A stretch of DNA of 64,000 bases from Costus lasius. Taxonomy: Eukaryota; Streptophyta; Magnoliopsida; Zingiberales; Costaceae. Positions 23,440 through 34,558 of the stretch are shown piece after piece; positions within the stretch are counted from its first letter, which is position 1, and each line of letters begins with the position of its first letter. Both the position numbers and the translations under genes were made by a program. The notes beneath the pieces are model-generated. The model made no database searches. It was not told where the DNA came from and saw nothing but the letters and a program-made list of their open reading frames with translations. Location: assembly GCA_027563935.2 (NCBI GenBank), contig CM050446.2, positions 110,030,499 to 110,094,498 on the forward strand, read 5' to 3'.

Positions 23440-24830
23440 TGTTAAGTCATTTTTATATAGAGATTCCTATGCGATTTTACCGTTATATCTTCACTATTCT
23501 TGCATTTACATTTGATTATACTTCGAATTATTACAATATCTTCGGAGTCTACACTCTTTTGTGTTTTTGCCTCATTTCAGTGAAAAAGCGAGGGAATGCA
23601 ACTATTTTCAGCTGGATCAGCGTTCACAGCGAGAACCACGACCTACCCAGCAACCAGAATCACGCCCCGTGGCTTCTGTGTCGCCTGACACCGATTTTCC
23701 AGATTTTACCCTTCGTTTTCCCTACACTGCAAAGAAGGATTCGTAAGGGCAAAGAGGGAATTCGACAGAGAAGAGGAGGACAAAAAGCAAATGCCCTTTA
23801 CATGCTAGGGCATTGAAGATCGATTCGTTCACGCACGTACGTGAGGAGGCGGCGGCAAGGAGAAAGGAACCAGCGACCAAACAAAGAGGAGAGGAGATCC
23901 TTCGCCGCGAGAGCGGGAAGGGGTAGACGACTGATTAGAGGAAGGAGAAGACCTTACCAGGCGGCTACTTCCTCCTTGAGGGAGTCTTATCTTCCTCTTC
24001 TCCTTTATCTCATTCTCCTTATTTATCCATGGATGTTACACTGAGATTTCTCTATGCTTTCCTTTGGACAATGATTATTGTAGCTTAATCTTGTTTCGGG
24101 GTTAGGGAAAGCCCCTTGAATGTTTTTTGCATGTATTGAGATTACATTTTGTAAACCCTAAATTGTTTTACCTTGTCTAGTTGCACGATCACTTTGTTGC
24201 TTTCTTCATATTTTAGATATCCGGTATTGCCGAGAGGCACATCCAGATGTTTGATAATCTAGGCGAGGGTACCTCAATCATCGCACGAGAGTGGTTGATT
24301 AGGTACAGGTAGTGTATACCATTCTGCACCCTTTGGGTTTATTCGGTTGTGCGTTCTACGACGGTAGACGCTTAATCGCTTAAGCACCTTGTTGCATCGC
24401 CCGAGAAGGGACAACATGTACAAAAGATGGGATGATATGCACAATCCAGCGCTCAATGAGTTTACTCAGTTTTGCGTCCTATGACGGTAGACGCTAAATT
24501 GGTTAAGCTCCTAGTCGCAAGTTGCATCGCTCGAGAGAGGACGACTTGCGCACCCTAGGATTATCCTAAGACTAAAAAAGGATTTTTACATTGTTATTTC
24601 ATCCATGCGTAACACATCAAGGTGGTGGACCCTAGCCCTGATCCCTTGCATCCTTGGACCCCTAGTCGTGCGATTACTTGCTTTTTAGTTTAGTTACTTT
24701 ACTTACCTCTTTAGTCTTAATTTAGCAACCATTTCACCCCCCTTAAAGGATCGTCTAGTTTGTGATAATCTAATCAGTCAGTACTTGGTATTTGGTCCCT
24801 GTGGGATCGATATATTTATATTACTTCGAT
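23440..24830 (+). mobile_element. Inverted lone LTR of the Athila-like family
   Basis: It starts TGTTAAGTCATTTTTATATAG and aligns to the LTRs at 24837-28701 and 34583-36001 but in opposite orientation. Its 3' end stops at ATTACTTCGATA, about 27 bp short of the full LTR end. Only CATTT then separates it from the neighbouring inverted LTR. The flank at 23435-23439 is CTGGG, one mismatch from CTAGG at 36002-36006. The lone LTR and the element behind it therefore look like one inserted complex. Confidence 0.85.
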
Positions 24831-26111
24831 ACATTTTGATAGCTGTTCCGCAAGTATACGGACTATCGAAGTAATATAAATGTATCGATCCCACAGGGAC
24901 CAAATACCAAGTACCGACTGATTAGATTATGGCAAGCTAGACGATCCTTTAAGGGGCGTGAAATGGTTGCTAAATTAAGACTAAAGAGGTAAGTAAAGTA
25001 ACTAAACTGAAAAGCAAGTAATCGCACGACTAGGGGCCCAAGGATTCAAGGGATCAGGGCTAGGGTCCACCACCTTGATGTGTTACGCATGGATGAAATA
25101 ACAATGTAAAAAATCCTTTTTTAGTCTTAGGGTAATCCTAGGGTGCGCAAGTCATCCTCTCTCGAGCGATGCAACTTGCGACTAGGAGCTTAACCAATTT
25201 AGCGTCTACCATCGTAGGACGCAAAACCGAGTAAACTCATTGAGTGCCGGATTGTGCATACCATCCCATCTTTTGTACATGTTGTCCCCTCTCGGGCGAT
25301 GCAACAAGGTGCTTAAGCGATTAAGCGTCTACCATCGTAGAACGCACAACCGAATAAACCCAAAGGGTGCAGAATGGTGTACACTACCCATACCTAATCA
25401 ACCACTCTCGTGCGATGATTGAGGTACCCTCGCCTAGGTTATCAAACATCTGGATGTGCCTCTCGGCAATACCGGATATCTAAAATATGAAGAAAGCAAC
25501 AAAGTGATCTTCTTTCAATAGGTGCAACTAGACATGGTAAAACAATCTAGAGTTTACAAAATGTAATCTCAATACATGCATAAAACATTCAAGGGGCTTT
25601 CCCTAAACTCGAAACAAGATTAAGCTACAATAATCATTGTCTAAAGCAAAGCATAGAGAAATCTCAATGTAACATCCATGGATAAACAAGGAGAATGAGA
25701 TAAAGGAGAAGAGGAAGATATGACTCCCTCAAGGAGGAAGAAGCCACCTGGTAAGGTCTTCTCCTTCCTCTAATCAGTCGTCTACCCCTTCCCGCTCTCG
25801 CGGCGAAGGATCTCCTCTCCTCTTCGTTTGGTCGCTGGTTCCTTTCTCCTTGCCGCCGCCTCCTCATGTACGTGCGTGAACGAATCGATCTTCAATGCCC
25901 TAGCATGTAAAGGGCGTTTGCTTTTTGTCCTCCTCTTCTCTGTCGAATTCCCTCTTTGCCCTTATGAATCCTCCTTTGCAGTGTAGGGAAAACGAGGGGT
26001 AAAATCTCAAAAATCGGCGTCAGGCAACACAGAAGCCACGGGGTGTAATTCTACTCGCTGGGTATGTCGTGGTTCTCGCTGTGAACGCTGATCCAGCTGA
26101 AAATAGTTGCT

Positions 26112-28568
26112 GTTATAACCTTAATTTTATAAAATTTAATTAAGAATTTGTATTTTTGAATTTTTATAATTTTCTGGGATTTTTTTGGAATTTTAAAGGG
26201 TTAAAAATAATTAAAAATGTTAAACGCGTTCGCTGGGAATCGACCCCCGCGACGCGTAATTTGGATTCAACACCCAAACCACTGGGCTAAGTCTTCGTTT
26301 CTGATATTAAACCATACTTCTTTTAGTTAACTCGTATTTGATTTGAATTTAATTCAAAACCGAAAAATGCGTCCGCGGGATTTAAACCCGCGTCTCGCGT
26401 TTGTTTTCGACGCCGCCTAACCATCGGGCTAATTCGCGTTTTAATATTAAAACGCTGCGGTTTTTATTTATTCGAGTTTTGAATTAAATTAGGGCGACGA
26501 GCGAACTCGTCGTCTTCCCCCATCTTTGCGGCGATTTACTCGCCGCCGCGTTCTCGCCATCTGGGACGCGCTTTGCCTCTATATTAGAGGGCTTCTGTTC
26601 GACTCGAGGAGAATCGAAATCTAACCTGTCTTCAAGCCTCAAAGCGCCGCTAGGAGGGAGAAATCAGAGCTCGAACTCGTCACCGGAGCTCGAGCGGCGC
26701 CGCCTTGTGATCCAGCCTTCCAGCGCCTTTATCCGACACGATCTCTATGTTCTGGGCTATGATACAGCGTCGTAGCAAGGTATTCTTCCTTTCCTGAAGT
26801 TTCCGCGAAGTTCTGATCGGTTTTTTGTTAAGTTTTGTGTATCGACGGCGGCGGCGCCACCGTCGATACTTTCGTCTGTTTCGAGAGCTTCGACCGGGCG
26901 TCGAAATCTCGCCGCAGCTCATTGAGGGGCTTCGTTTTCATTGTTAAAAGTCTTATGTACAAATTTGGAGTCGATCCGATGTTCAACGCGTTCTCGCGAG
27001 CTCACCGGCGCAAGCACCAGATGCAAGTCCGGCGGCCTTGCGTGGCGGCGCAGGCGACGAACGGTTCGTTTTAATTTTAGGGTTTTGTCCAGTTTATTTG
27101 GAAATAAACCCGGACCAGCTGAGTTGGAATTGAATTGAACCGGTTCAACAGTATTGGCGGTTCAATTTCAAATTCGGTTCAGTTCTTGAATTCTGACCGG
27201 TTCGACCCTGATTCGGTTGAATCCGGGCCGGTTCAGGTAGCCGTTGGAAAGATAATGAAATTTCCTATCCAATGGTAGTATGTATGGTCTTAGATGAAGT
27301 TTATAGTTTGTGTAATTGAAGTTCTAAGTCTCGGTCTGACTTGGTTCAGGGTAAATTTGATCGGTTCAGTGCAATTCTGTTCGGTTCAGTGGGTTTTAGG
27401 TTCGGTTCATATGACCTAAGAGTGGTTCTCTAAGTTTAGGATTACGTTCTACATTTTGGTAGTCTTGGTTTCCAAGTTAGAATGATTATTAATAGAGTTC
27501 ATGTACAAATTCATGTTTCAGAGTGATTAATCCAATAATCGGCTTGCATCGTGTGATAAACAATTATTGGCTTTTCAAAAGGATTCAGAATAACAGCGTT
27601 CGAGGTAGGAATCTTACCCTACTCCTTTCTTACAGTGTCAAAAATTATAGGATTTGCTGCTTAATCCTTTGGTTTGGTATATAATGCATATGTTAGAATT
27701 GAATGACACTAATATCTGATTGCTTCATCTGCTTGATTTGTTTCTGAATTCCTGTTGAACTCAATTATCTTGTTTATTTTGCCATATTCTGTTTCTATAT
27801 AAATGGTTAACAAACCTGTTTTAAGATATCTGATATATTGGCTTATGAGCCTGGTTGAACAATTGTGTATCTGAGATATTGACGCATAAGTGTGTGGAAC
27901 CGTTGTAAATCTGTGATGATAAAGTCGTGTTATATATTGACCTCTGACCTGGATGATTTATTCTCCAGTGGCCTGTTTATCTGAGTTATAGTTCCGACGC
28001 GCATCGGACTATCTGAGATGCCGGTACGGCACCGCGAGTTGTCTTGAGGACAATACTACGGATGTCAGTGTTGGACGCAACACTCCGGGCTATTTAGGAC
28101 AGTCGTTCCATTGCATGAGCAACAGTGGAAACACTCTGAAAATGAGTGCGGCTCTTAAGTGAGATCTGTTGGCCAGCTTAATGATTTACACGACATTCTT
28201 ATATTATTTGTATATCGTTGTTTCAGTTACTATATTATCCTGTTATTTGATTCCCTCACCATGTTTGTTGATTCCTACTTAGCATTTCTGCTAACTCCCT
28301 TTGTTTCTCTTCTAGGTACAGAGTTAGCTTCTAGGAGGGATAGAGTAGATAGCAGATACCAGCCCGAGTTGAGATAGTTATCTTTTGTATTTTATTCAGT
28401 TGATAATTTGGATAGTTGTATTCAGATATTGTGTTATAAAGCCGTTGATGTTAAATTTGGATTGTTTAAAGGATATGTGATTATTGTAGTTCTCTGGTTC
28501 CTATCAATATTGTTACTCCTTGGGGAACCCTGAGCTAGAAATAGCCGGCTTCCCGCCGGGGCGTGACA
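26112..28568 (+). mobile_element. Solo Tekay-like LTR with perfect target duplication
   Basis: The LTR runs TGTTATAACCTTAATTT to CCGGGGCGTGACA (2457 bp) and is flanked by GTTGC on both sides (26107-26111 and 28569-28573). It sits in the 3' LTR of the Athila-like element; removing it restores GAAAATAGTTGCATTCCCTC, as in the sister LTRs at 23590 and 35835. No internal region is attached, so the LTRs have recombined. The second half matches the 3' LTR of the chromovirus at 11139-19950. Positions 27100-27430 hold dense CGGTTC words. Positions 26228-26440 hold two tRNA-like antisense modules. Confidence 0.92.
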
Positions 28569-28701
28569 GTTGCATTCCCTCGCTTTTTCACTGAAATGAG
28601 GCAAAAACATAAAAGAGTGTAGACTCCGAAGATATTGTAATAATTCGAAGTATAATCAAGTGTAAATCGCATAGGAATCTCTATATAAAAATGACTTAAC
28701 A

Positions 28702-31267
28702 AATCTCTCCGGACTTAAACTCTTGCTTGTCCTTAAGCAAAGATAAAATGAAGCTAAGTTGTTTGGATGATCCATAAGACTTGAATCCAAGCCCCTCTAG
28801 GATAATGCTAGCACCGATCCATGCAATGGTCAAACATTCCACAAGTGGCAGACTCCTATCAGATATCAAAATGATAAACATTGCAACCCAAATTAAATGC
28901 GTTCGCACATAGTTTCCACATTCAACAATCAATGTCCTGGTTCCTCCCGATACATAGTTTGAATCCTCTAATTTGTTTGAGGTGGAAGTGAAAAGGAAAA
29001 CATTAAAGTGTTCCACAGAACAAGTAAATACATACAAATTTTTTTTGGAATGTTGCTAGAGGATCTTTGTCATCTTTTTTTTTCTTTTTGAAATGTCTCT
29101 AGACTTTGCTAGAGAATCTTTTTTTTTTTGTAACTGTCTCTAGACTTTGCTAGAGAATCTTTTCTACTTTTTTTTTTGAAATGAGGCAAAAGTGGAGGAT
29201 GCTTCACAGTTATAATAGGTAAGAGGGAGGAGGAACCAGTCAATATCATATTGAGTGTGGTAAACAAGTGGCGTCCCACAATTTAAGTAGGTGCGCAGCC
29301 TAGCAAGAGTCAATCCTTTAGTTATCAATCACAAGGGGATGAATTGCAACACAATAGATCAGTAAAAGCAAAAATCGGTAGAAAGGTAGAATCATGCAAA
29401 TAAATCATGCGAACAGCAAGAAGCAACATAAAATCGTGCTCAAAGATAAGCAAGATATACAATAGATTTCTTGAGCATGGGGAGACAGATAACTGATAAA
29501 AAATGATGATCAACAACAAAGGTGAGATGCTAAACAGGATTAACAATAGCATGAATACCGAATGGTAAAAGCCTTTAATGGTAATGGTAAAACCTAGTCA
29601 TATCATAAGTACACAAGTACCCCCACCCATATGGCAAAATAAAGCATCGTCCCCGATGCCAAAATAGAAAAGCATAAAGGTTTACAAAAATGGGGGTTGG
29701 GAGAAACTCACACAGCTAGTCGCGGGGGTCATCCCCTGCGTCACTAAGATCATCATCAGAAGCATCAGAGGAGGTAGAGGTGTCAGCATCAGTGTCGGTA
29801 TGCCGCTGGTAGGGATTGGTGCTCCGAAAACCATGGAAATGAGAGCAGAGGAAAGTGTAGATGTGTTGCACGTTGTCCAGCAGGGTATCAATCTGGTGGT
29901 CCTGAGTTTGGAGTTGCTGCAGGATGGTCTGAAGGAGTTCATGTGTGGAGGGCTCATGAGATGCTCGCGTCGGCGTTTGCCGGAGGATGCTTTGCTGGCG
30001 GCCACTTTACGGGGTGCCATGGAGAGGAGAGAAACGCTAGTGAAGTGGTGGCAAAGAGGGCAGAGACAAAGAGGGGCGAAAGGGGTTTAGGGTTTCACGG
30101 GTAGTGTAAAGGAGGATTTGTAACTATTTTCACGGGTAGTGTAAAGGTTCGGGGTAATCTGATGAAGGGGCGCGGGCGGAAGCAGGGTTTAAGCAAAGGG
30201 TATTTTGAAGTTAAGTGGAGGGCCCCACAAAAGCCACGGTAGGTTCCATAAAGTCATCAAAATAGAGTAAAACCTAATACCATCACAACACTACCTCAAT
30301 ATCATCAATGGACAACGCTAAGTGTAAAAATCATGGAACAAATGACCCAAAACTTCAGCAAAGTGAACATAGAGCTCAACAAACTACATGAAGAGAATAG
30401 AAGTACGCAATTGGCAACAACTCATCATGGAGAAAGGGTGAGCATGGGGTCTAGAAATTAAAATAACACCGTGACCAAACAGTTCAAATCAATCAAAAGA
30501 GAGTAGAACCAATAAGTGACTATCAGCACTAGGAAATCAACACAATACCATTCAGTACAACAAATATAAACAACAAGCGGCAATACCATGGTATTTGCTA
30601 CAGAGATAGACTAGAGAGGGAGAGCAAAAATCGGGCAAATGATCAATAGTTCTAAATAGCAGCTCAATACCATCTCAATACAGTAAATGAAGTCAGCAAG
30701 TGAAAATACCATGGAAAAGAGAGGTAAATACGTGGCTAGGTGAACCACTTAAGGGTCAACAAATCAAAATGTCAGTGCGATACCGTCTAGCAATACTATC
30801 AAGTGTAAGCCACCACAAACATTGGCAAAGTAAAAGCACAGCTCACTAGGCGACATGGAAAGAACAAAAATTGGTAAGGGACAAATATCATCAGGATACT
30901 ATCCCACACCTCCTAAGTGTCACAGAAGTAAACAGTGAGCAGCAACACTACTAGGTAGGCTACCAATAAGATGAGCAAGGTAAGTACACAGGTGGTAGAC
31001 TACATAGACAGAGTAGAAATAGAGCAGATGATCAACAATATCAAAATACCAGCTCCATACCATCTCAGTTCAACAATTGAGAACAAGGAGTGATGATACC
31101 ATGGAGTAGACTACCAAAAAGGAATAGCAAACTAAACTCTTAGTTAAGCAAAGTACTTAAAGAGAATAGAAGCAAGCAAATGGTTAACAAAGTACTATTA
31201 AGCTAACTACCAAAAAGTGAAAATACCATTAAGCAAATTACTAAAAGAACTTAGCAAGAAAAGGAAA
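28702..31267. other. Post-pol non-coding region of the Athila-like element
   Basis: About 2.6 kb follows pol on the minus strand. It holds three tandem copies of a roughly 55-bp unit with poly-T (CTCTAGACTTTGCTAGAGAATC, 29051-29185). A short frame of 112 residues (minus, 30020-29682) starts MAPRKVAASKASSGKRR, like the basic N-termini of Athila post-pol frames, but its remainder is not recognised. The stretch 30240-31260 is A-rich and repeats the word AATACCAT. Confidence 0.5.
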
Positions 31268-31330
31268 AGAGCTTGAGTTGCCTCCCAAGAAGCGCTATTT
31301 TAAGGTCTTTGGCTTGACCATAATGCCATG

Positions 31331-33085
31331 TCAAGGTGGTTTGAGCCAATCCTCGTCATCCATTTGCTGATCTGCCCGAGAAACACCTGATGGCCTATCT
31401 ATAATCGTCCCAAGACCAGGACCTGGTGGTCTTACAACATGAATGATGAATAGTAAATTAGATACGTCTGAACCATTTCCAAAACCCACAGGGCATTGAG
31501 TGAAGTGCTGTGAGAGCGTCATAAGAAAGTCCCTAGAATATTTCTTTCGACTGGTAGCTTCTAAACCATCATTATCATGATGCTCAGTTGTTCCAACACC
31601 ATGCTATCCATTCCCTAGTATTTTTTATTTTGGAGTTGGGATATCCACTGCATCTTCCCATGCATCTAGGATGACATTCCTAACAGTGGTTGGACAGTTT
31701 ATACTGACATTTTTATGCTTGATCTCTGGTGTGCTAGTAGCATTAGCCTTGGAGAGTAATTTCTTCACACTTTTCCCTTGGGATGTAATTGTAGGCTTCC
31801 ATGTCTCTAATGAGGACTTCTCCTTCTTACCATTGTCGATATGTACCACACTGGAATCATTCGATCCAACAACCTTGCTGGCTGCCCATTCACATCTCGC
31901 AGTGACATCACTTGCAAAAGGAAGATCACTGGAAGTGGTACTTTTAGAACCAGCCAACTCCAAAGATACATTACTTTGCTCATTTACCATGGTATTCTCT
32001 TCCTGCACCTTATGATCGGCAATATAATTGGATCCATTAAGCATTTTATTGTCTGCTTTATAGTACTCACTATATTTCACTTCTCCACAGGTTTCTACTC
32101 TCTTATCTGGTTCCAATGCAACGGTAAAAGATGGATGTACTTGAACACTATAAGAATCTAGTGATGAATCCTTTGATGCTTTAGATTTTTCAAGCTTGGT
32201 TATTCTCAACATTGACTCGCCCCTAATGTCCCTATATGTATTAATCACACTCAAGTTAGCATCCAAACTTCTGGCATCAGTTCCCTCTTCAGAATTTCTA
32301 ATATCTCTTTCACTTGGTTTCTTCGGGTTCTCATTGAAAGAATCTAATCTTAGAGCAAGTTCTTGTTCCCTGCCATCATCACAGAACATTTCATTTTGCA
32401 AAATGCCTTCTTCTGCCAGATTAACTTCAACAAGAATATCCAAAGATTGTTCTGTTAAATCGTATTTAAGGTAGTACAGTGCCAACTGCATCTGGTGGAA
32501 ACAAGCCTTTCCAGGGTCCCAACCATTTGCCAAACAGGCACGTTTAGTCTCATTAGGCCCTTCAAATAAGAGAACTCTATCTAAAACATTTGTTTGCCAA
32601 GGTATCAGTAGCTCTCTAAGTCTGCTTACTTTTAACATGTTCTTTGTATCGAATTTGTTACAAGTAAAACCATTTGAACTCCAATGCTTGCTTGACCTTG
32701 CTGAGATGGCAGAAGGATCAGAAGTCAAGTTTGTGCCTTTCTTGGGCAATGAAACTAGCTGTTCAGAGTCTGATTTAAGCAGCAGCCGGCTATGCTCATT
32801 AGGGTTGATCTCTAACTGTCTTTGATTGGAAACAGTTTCATTGGCAGCAATGTTCAATGGATTAGGGGTTTCTGCCTTAGCAGTAGGCATGCTGATTTCA
32901 ATAGGGGATGATGACAAGGGTGCGCCATATTTCTCATTTTGTAAAACAGCTAGTGGCTTCACAATTACTTGTACTGCTGTGGGCAAAGATTCAGATGCAG
33001 GAAATCCCTCCAGTTTAACACCTTCATGGTTGCCACAGAGGGGTGTTGCTGAAGTATGTTTGCTACCAAGTGAGGTGTTCACCAT
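31331..33085 (-). pseudogene. Captured host mRNA sequence: eIF4G-like with a spatacsin-like middle
   Basis: The 486-residue frame 33085-31625 continues in the same phase past TAA (31625) and TAG (about 31604) to 31331. Residues 143-230 (about 32659-32396) include LKVSRLRELLIPWQTNVLDR, VLLFEGPNE, LANGWD and LVEVNLAEEGIL. These resemble a conserved block of plant spatacsin-type (SPG11-like) trafficking proteins. Residues 474-486 (DAWEDAVDIPTPK) and the following codons (RKKYSRDFLM, IIDRPSGVSRAD, DDEDW) match plant translation factor eIF4G just upstream of its MIF4G domain. Residues 11-110 (SLPTAVQVIVKPLAV, MPTAKAETPNPL) may also be eIF4G, with less certainty. There are no introns although the sequence spans several expected exons, so capture through RNA is likely. 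It sits where RT, RNase H and integrase should be. It is unlikely to work as either host protein. Confidence 0.65.
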
Positions 33086-34310
33086 TCATTGGTTCATCAA
33101 AAACAACTGAGTTTGTACCATATCAAGTTCCGCATCTACTATCATTGGTAAAGTGGAATTTGAGCTTAAGAGTTCATACCCCAAGTCATTCGGTAATGGT
33201 GTGAATTCAACCTCTTTGGCATCTTTTACCGCGGTAAGTGGCTGTTTGAGGTTGAGACACTCCAAGGGGTTCAAGTTGTAGAGAGAGATAGTATTCGGTG
33301 GTTGGGAGCACATTGCCACTTCAGATTTAGCATCTTCTTCTTTTTGATTTCCAGGTAGGCATTCCTCCAAAGGATCAGAATTGTTGATAATGGTGTGCAA
33401 GCTGCCCAACTCGTCCTCCACAACATCTACATTATTGCAAGTCCAGAATTGGCGATCAACCTTCGTCTTCGCTAATCTTTGCGGAAAAGGAATAGCCGGC
33501 ACATAGGGTGATGGTGGTATGTATGCCGGTTCCTTATTCTTCTCTTGTTCATCATCAGGTCCTTCTATACCAATCCCTTCTTTCCTCAAGGTTTCAGGCT
33601 CGAGGTTTTTTCCATATCCAAATTTACCCTAGACTTGTCATGTTGCTTCCTACTACGCGTGATGATAGCATTGTAGTGTTCTCTAGGATTGGCCTCGGCT
33701 TGTTGCGCAAGTTGGTTTTCAAGCATCTTACGTCGTGTAGTCAATGTGCCAACTCGAGATGCTAGCTGCTGGATAGTCTCATTCATACGTTCATTTTGTT
33801 TAGTTTGGCTCTTGATGGTCTCATTCATGTGTTCGCTCTGTTTAGCTTGGCTGGCCATAAAATTTTCAAGCAAGGTTTCTAAACTTGACTTTGCCGGTTG
33901 AGGTTGCTGCCATTATTGTTGGAAAGAATAGTTTGGGTTGCTACTCCACCAAGGATCATATGTGTTAGAGTATGGATCATATTGCGGCTTTGATGGAAAA
34001 CTATTGAGCGCATTTACATGATCTGGTGCAAAGTCCCTAAAAGGAGGAGGTCCCATGTGGCAATTGGTTGAGAAATGTCTTGATGTACCACAACTCTCGT
34101 ACGAGGTACTATAGGCGGTGGCAGAGTTCAATCCCAAGATATCAAGCTTGGGAGCTAGAGAATCCAGCTTGGCGGCTATATAGCTCAATACATCATGTTC
34201 AAATTAACCACCTGCCCTATATGGCACCACCCTCTCAATTGACCACTCCTGGTAGTTCATCTTGGCCTTTTCAAGAGATTCTTCAAATTTTGCTGCCTTA
34301 GACTAAAAAC
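33086..34310 (-). pseudogene. Athila-like gag C-terminus and protease/RT linker remnant
   Basis: From 34310 downward the frame shows the end of the gag core (NYQEWSIERVVP) and a linker (MSYIAAKLDSLAPKLD). The Athila signature YDPYSNTYDPWWSSNPNYSF follows, compare PYSNTYNPGWRNHPNF at 62140. Next is a coiled-coil-like stretch (SEHMNETIKSQTKQNERMNE) and a basic end. A stop interrupts at 33913. A frameshift near 33586 leads into a frame with the conserved YIPPSPYVPAIPFPQRL and then the linker EFTPLPNDLGYELL...STLP that normally precedes RT. That frame ends with TGA at 33086, directly before the captured frame in the same phase. The gag N-terminus and protease core are missing. Confidence 0.75.
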
Positions 34311-34558
34311 AAGTAATTATCAAATATATAAACCAAGCAGTTCAAAGGCAACCTCCAAATAAACCAAGAGTCCTACGCATAGAGTCCTACGCATAAACCA
34401 AGCAGTTCAAAGGCAACCTCCAAATAACAAAAAGATATGCAGTGATTATCAAATATATAAAAGAGCTTAACACTAAATAACTAAAAACAAGTAAACTAAA
34501 AGAAAGAAAAATGTCTAGTCTAGCAATAACTTAACTGTGTCAATACTGATAAATTTGG
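34311..34558. other. Internal leader of the Athila-like element, with short direct repeats
   Basis: This stretch lies between the primer-binding site and the surviving gag on the minus strand. A 32-bp unit starting AAACCAAGCAGTTCAAAGGC occurs twice (about 34342 and 34393), and TTATCAAATATATAA occurs twice. GAGTCCTACGCATA is also doubled. The N-terminal half of gag should be here but is absent. Confidence 0.55.

Noticed and set aside
26228..26440. True tRNA genes
   Set aside because: Only part of a tRNA-like pattern is seen, antisense and inside an LTR; arms do not close fully by eye.
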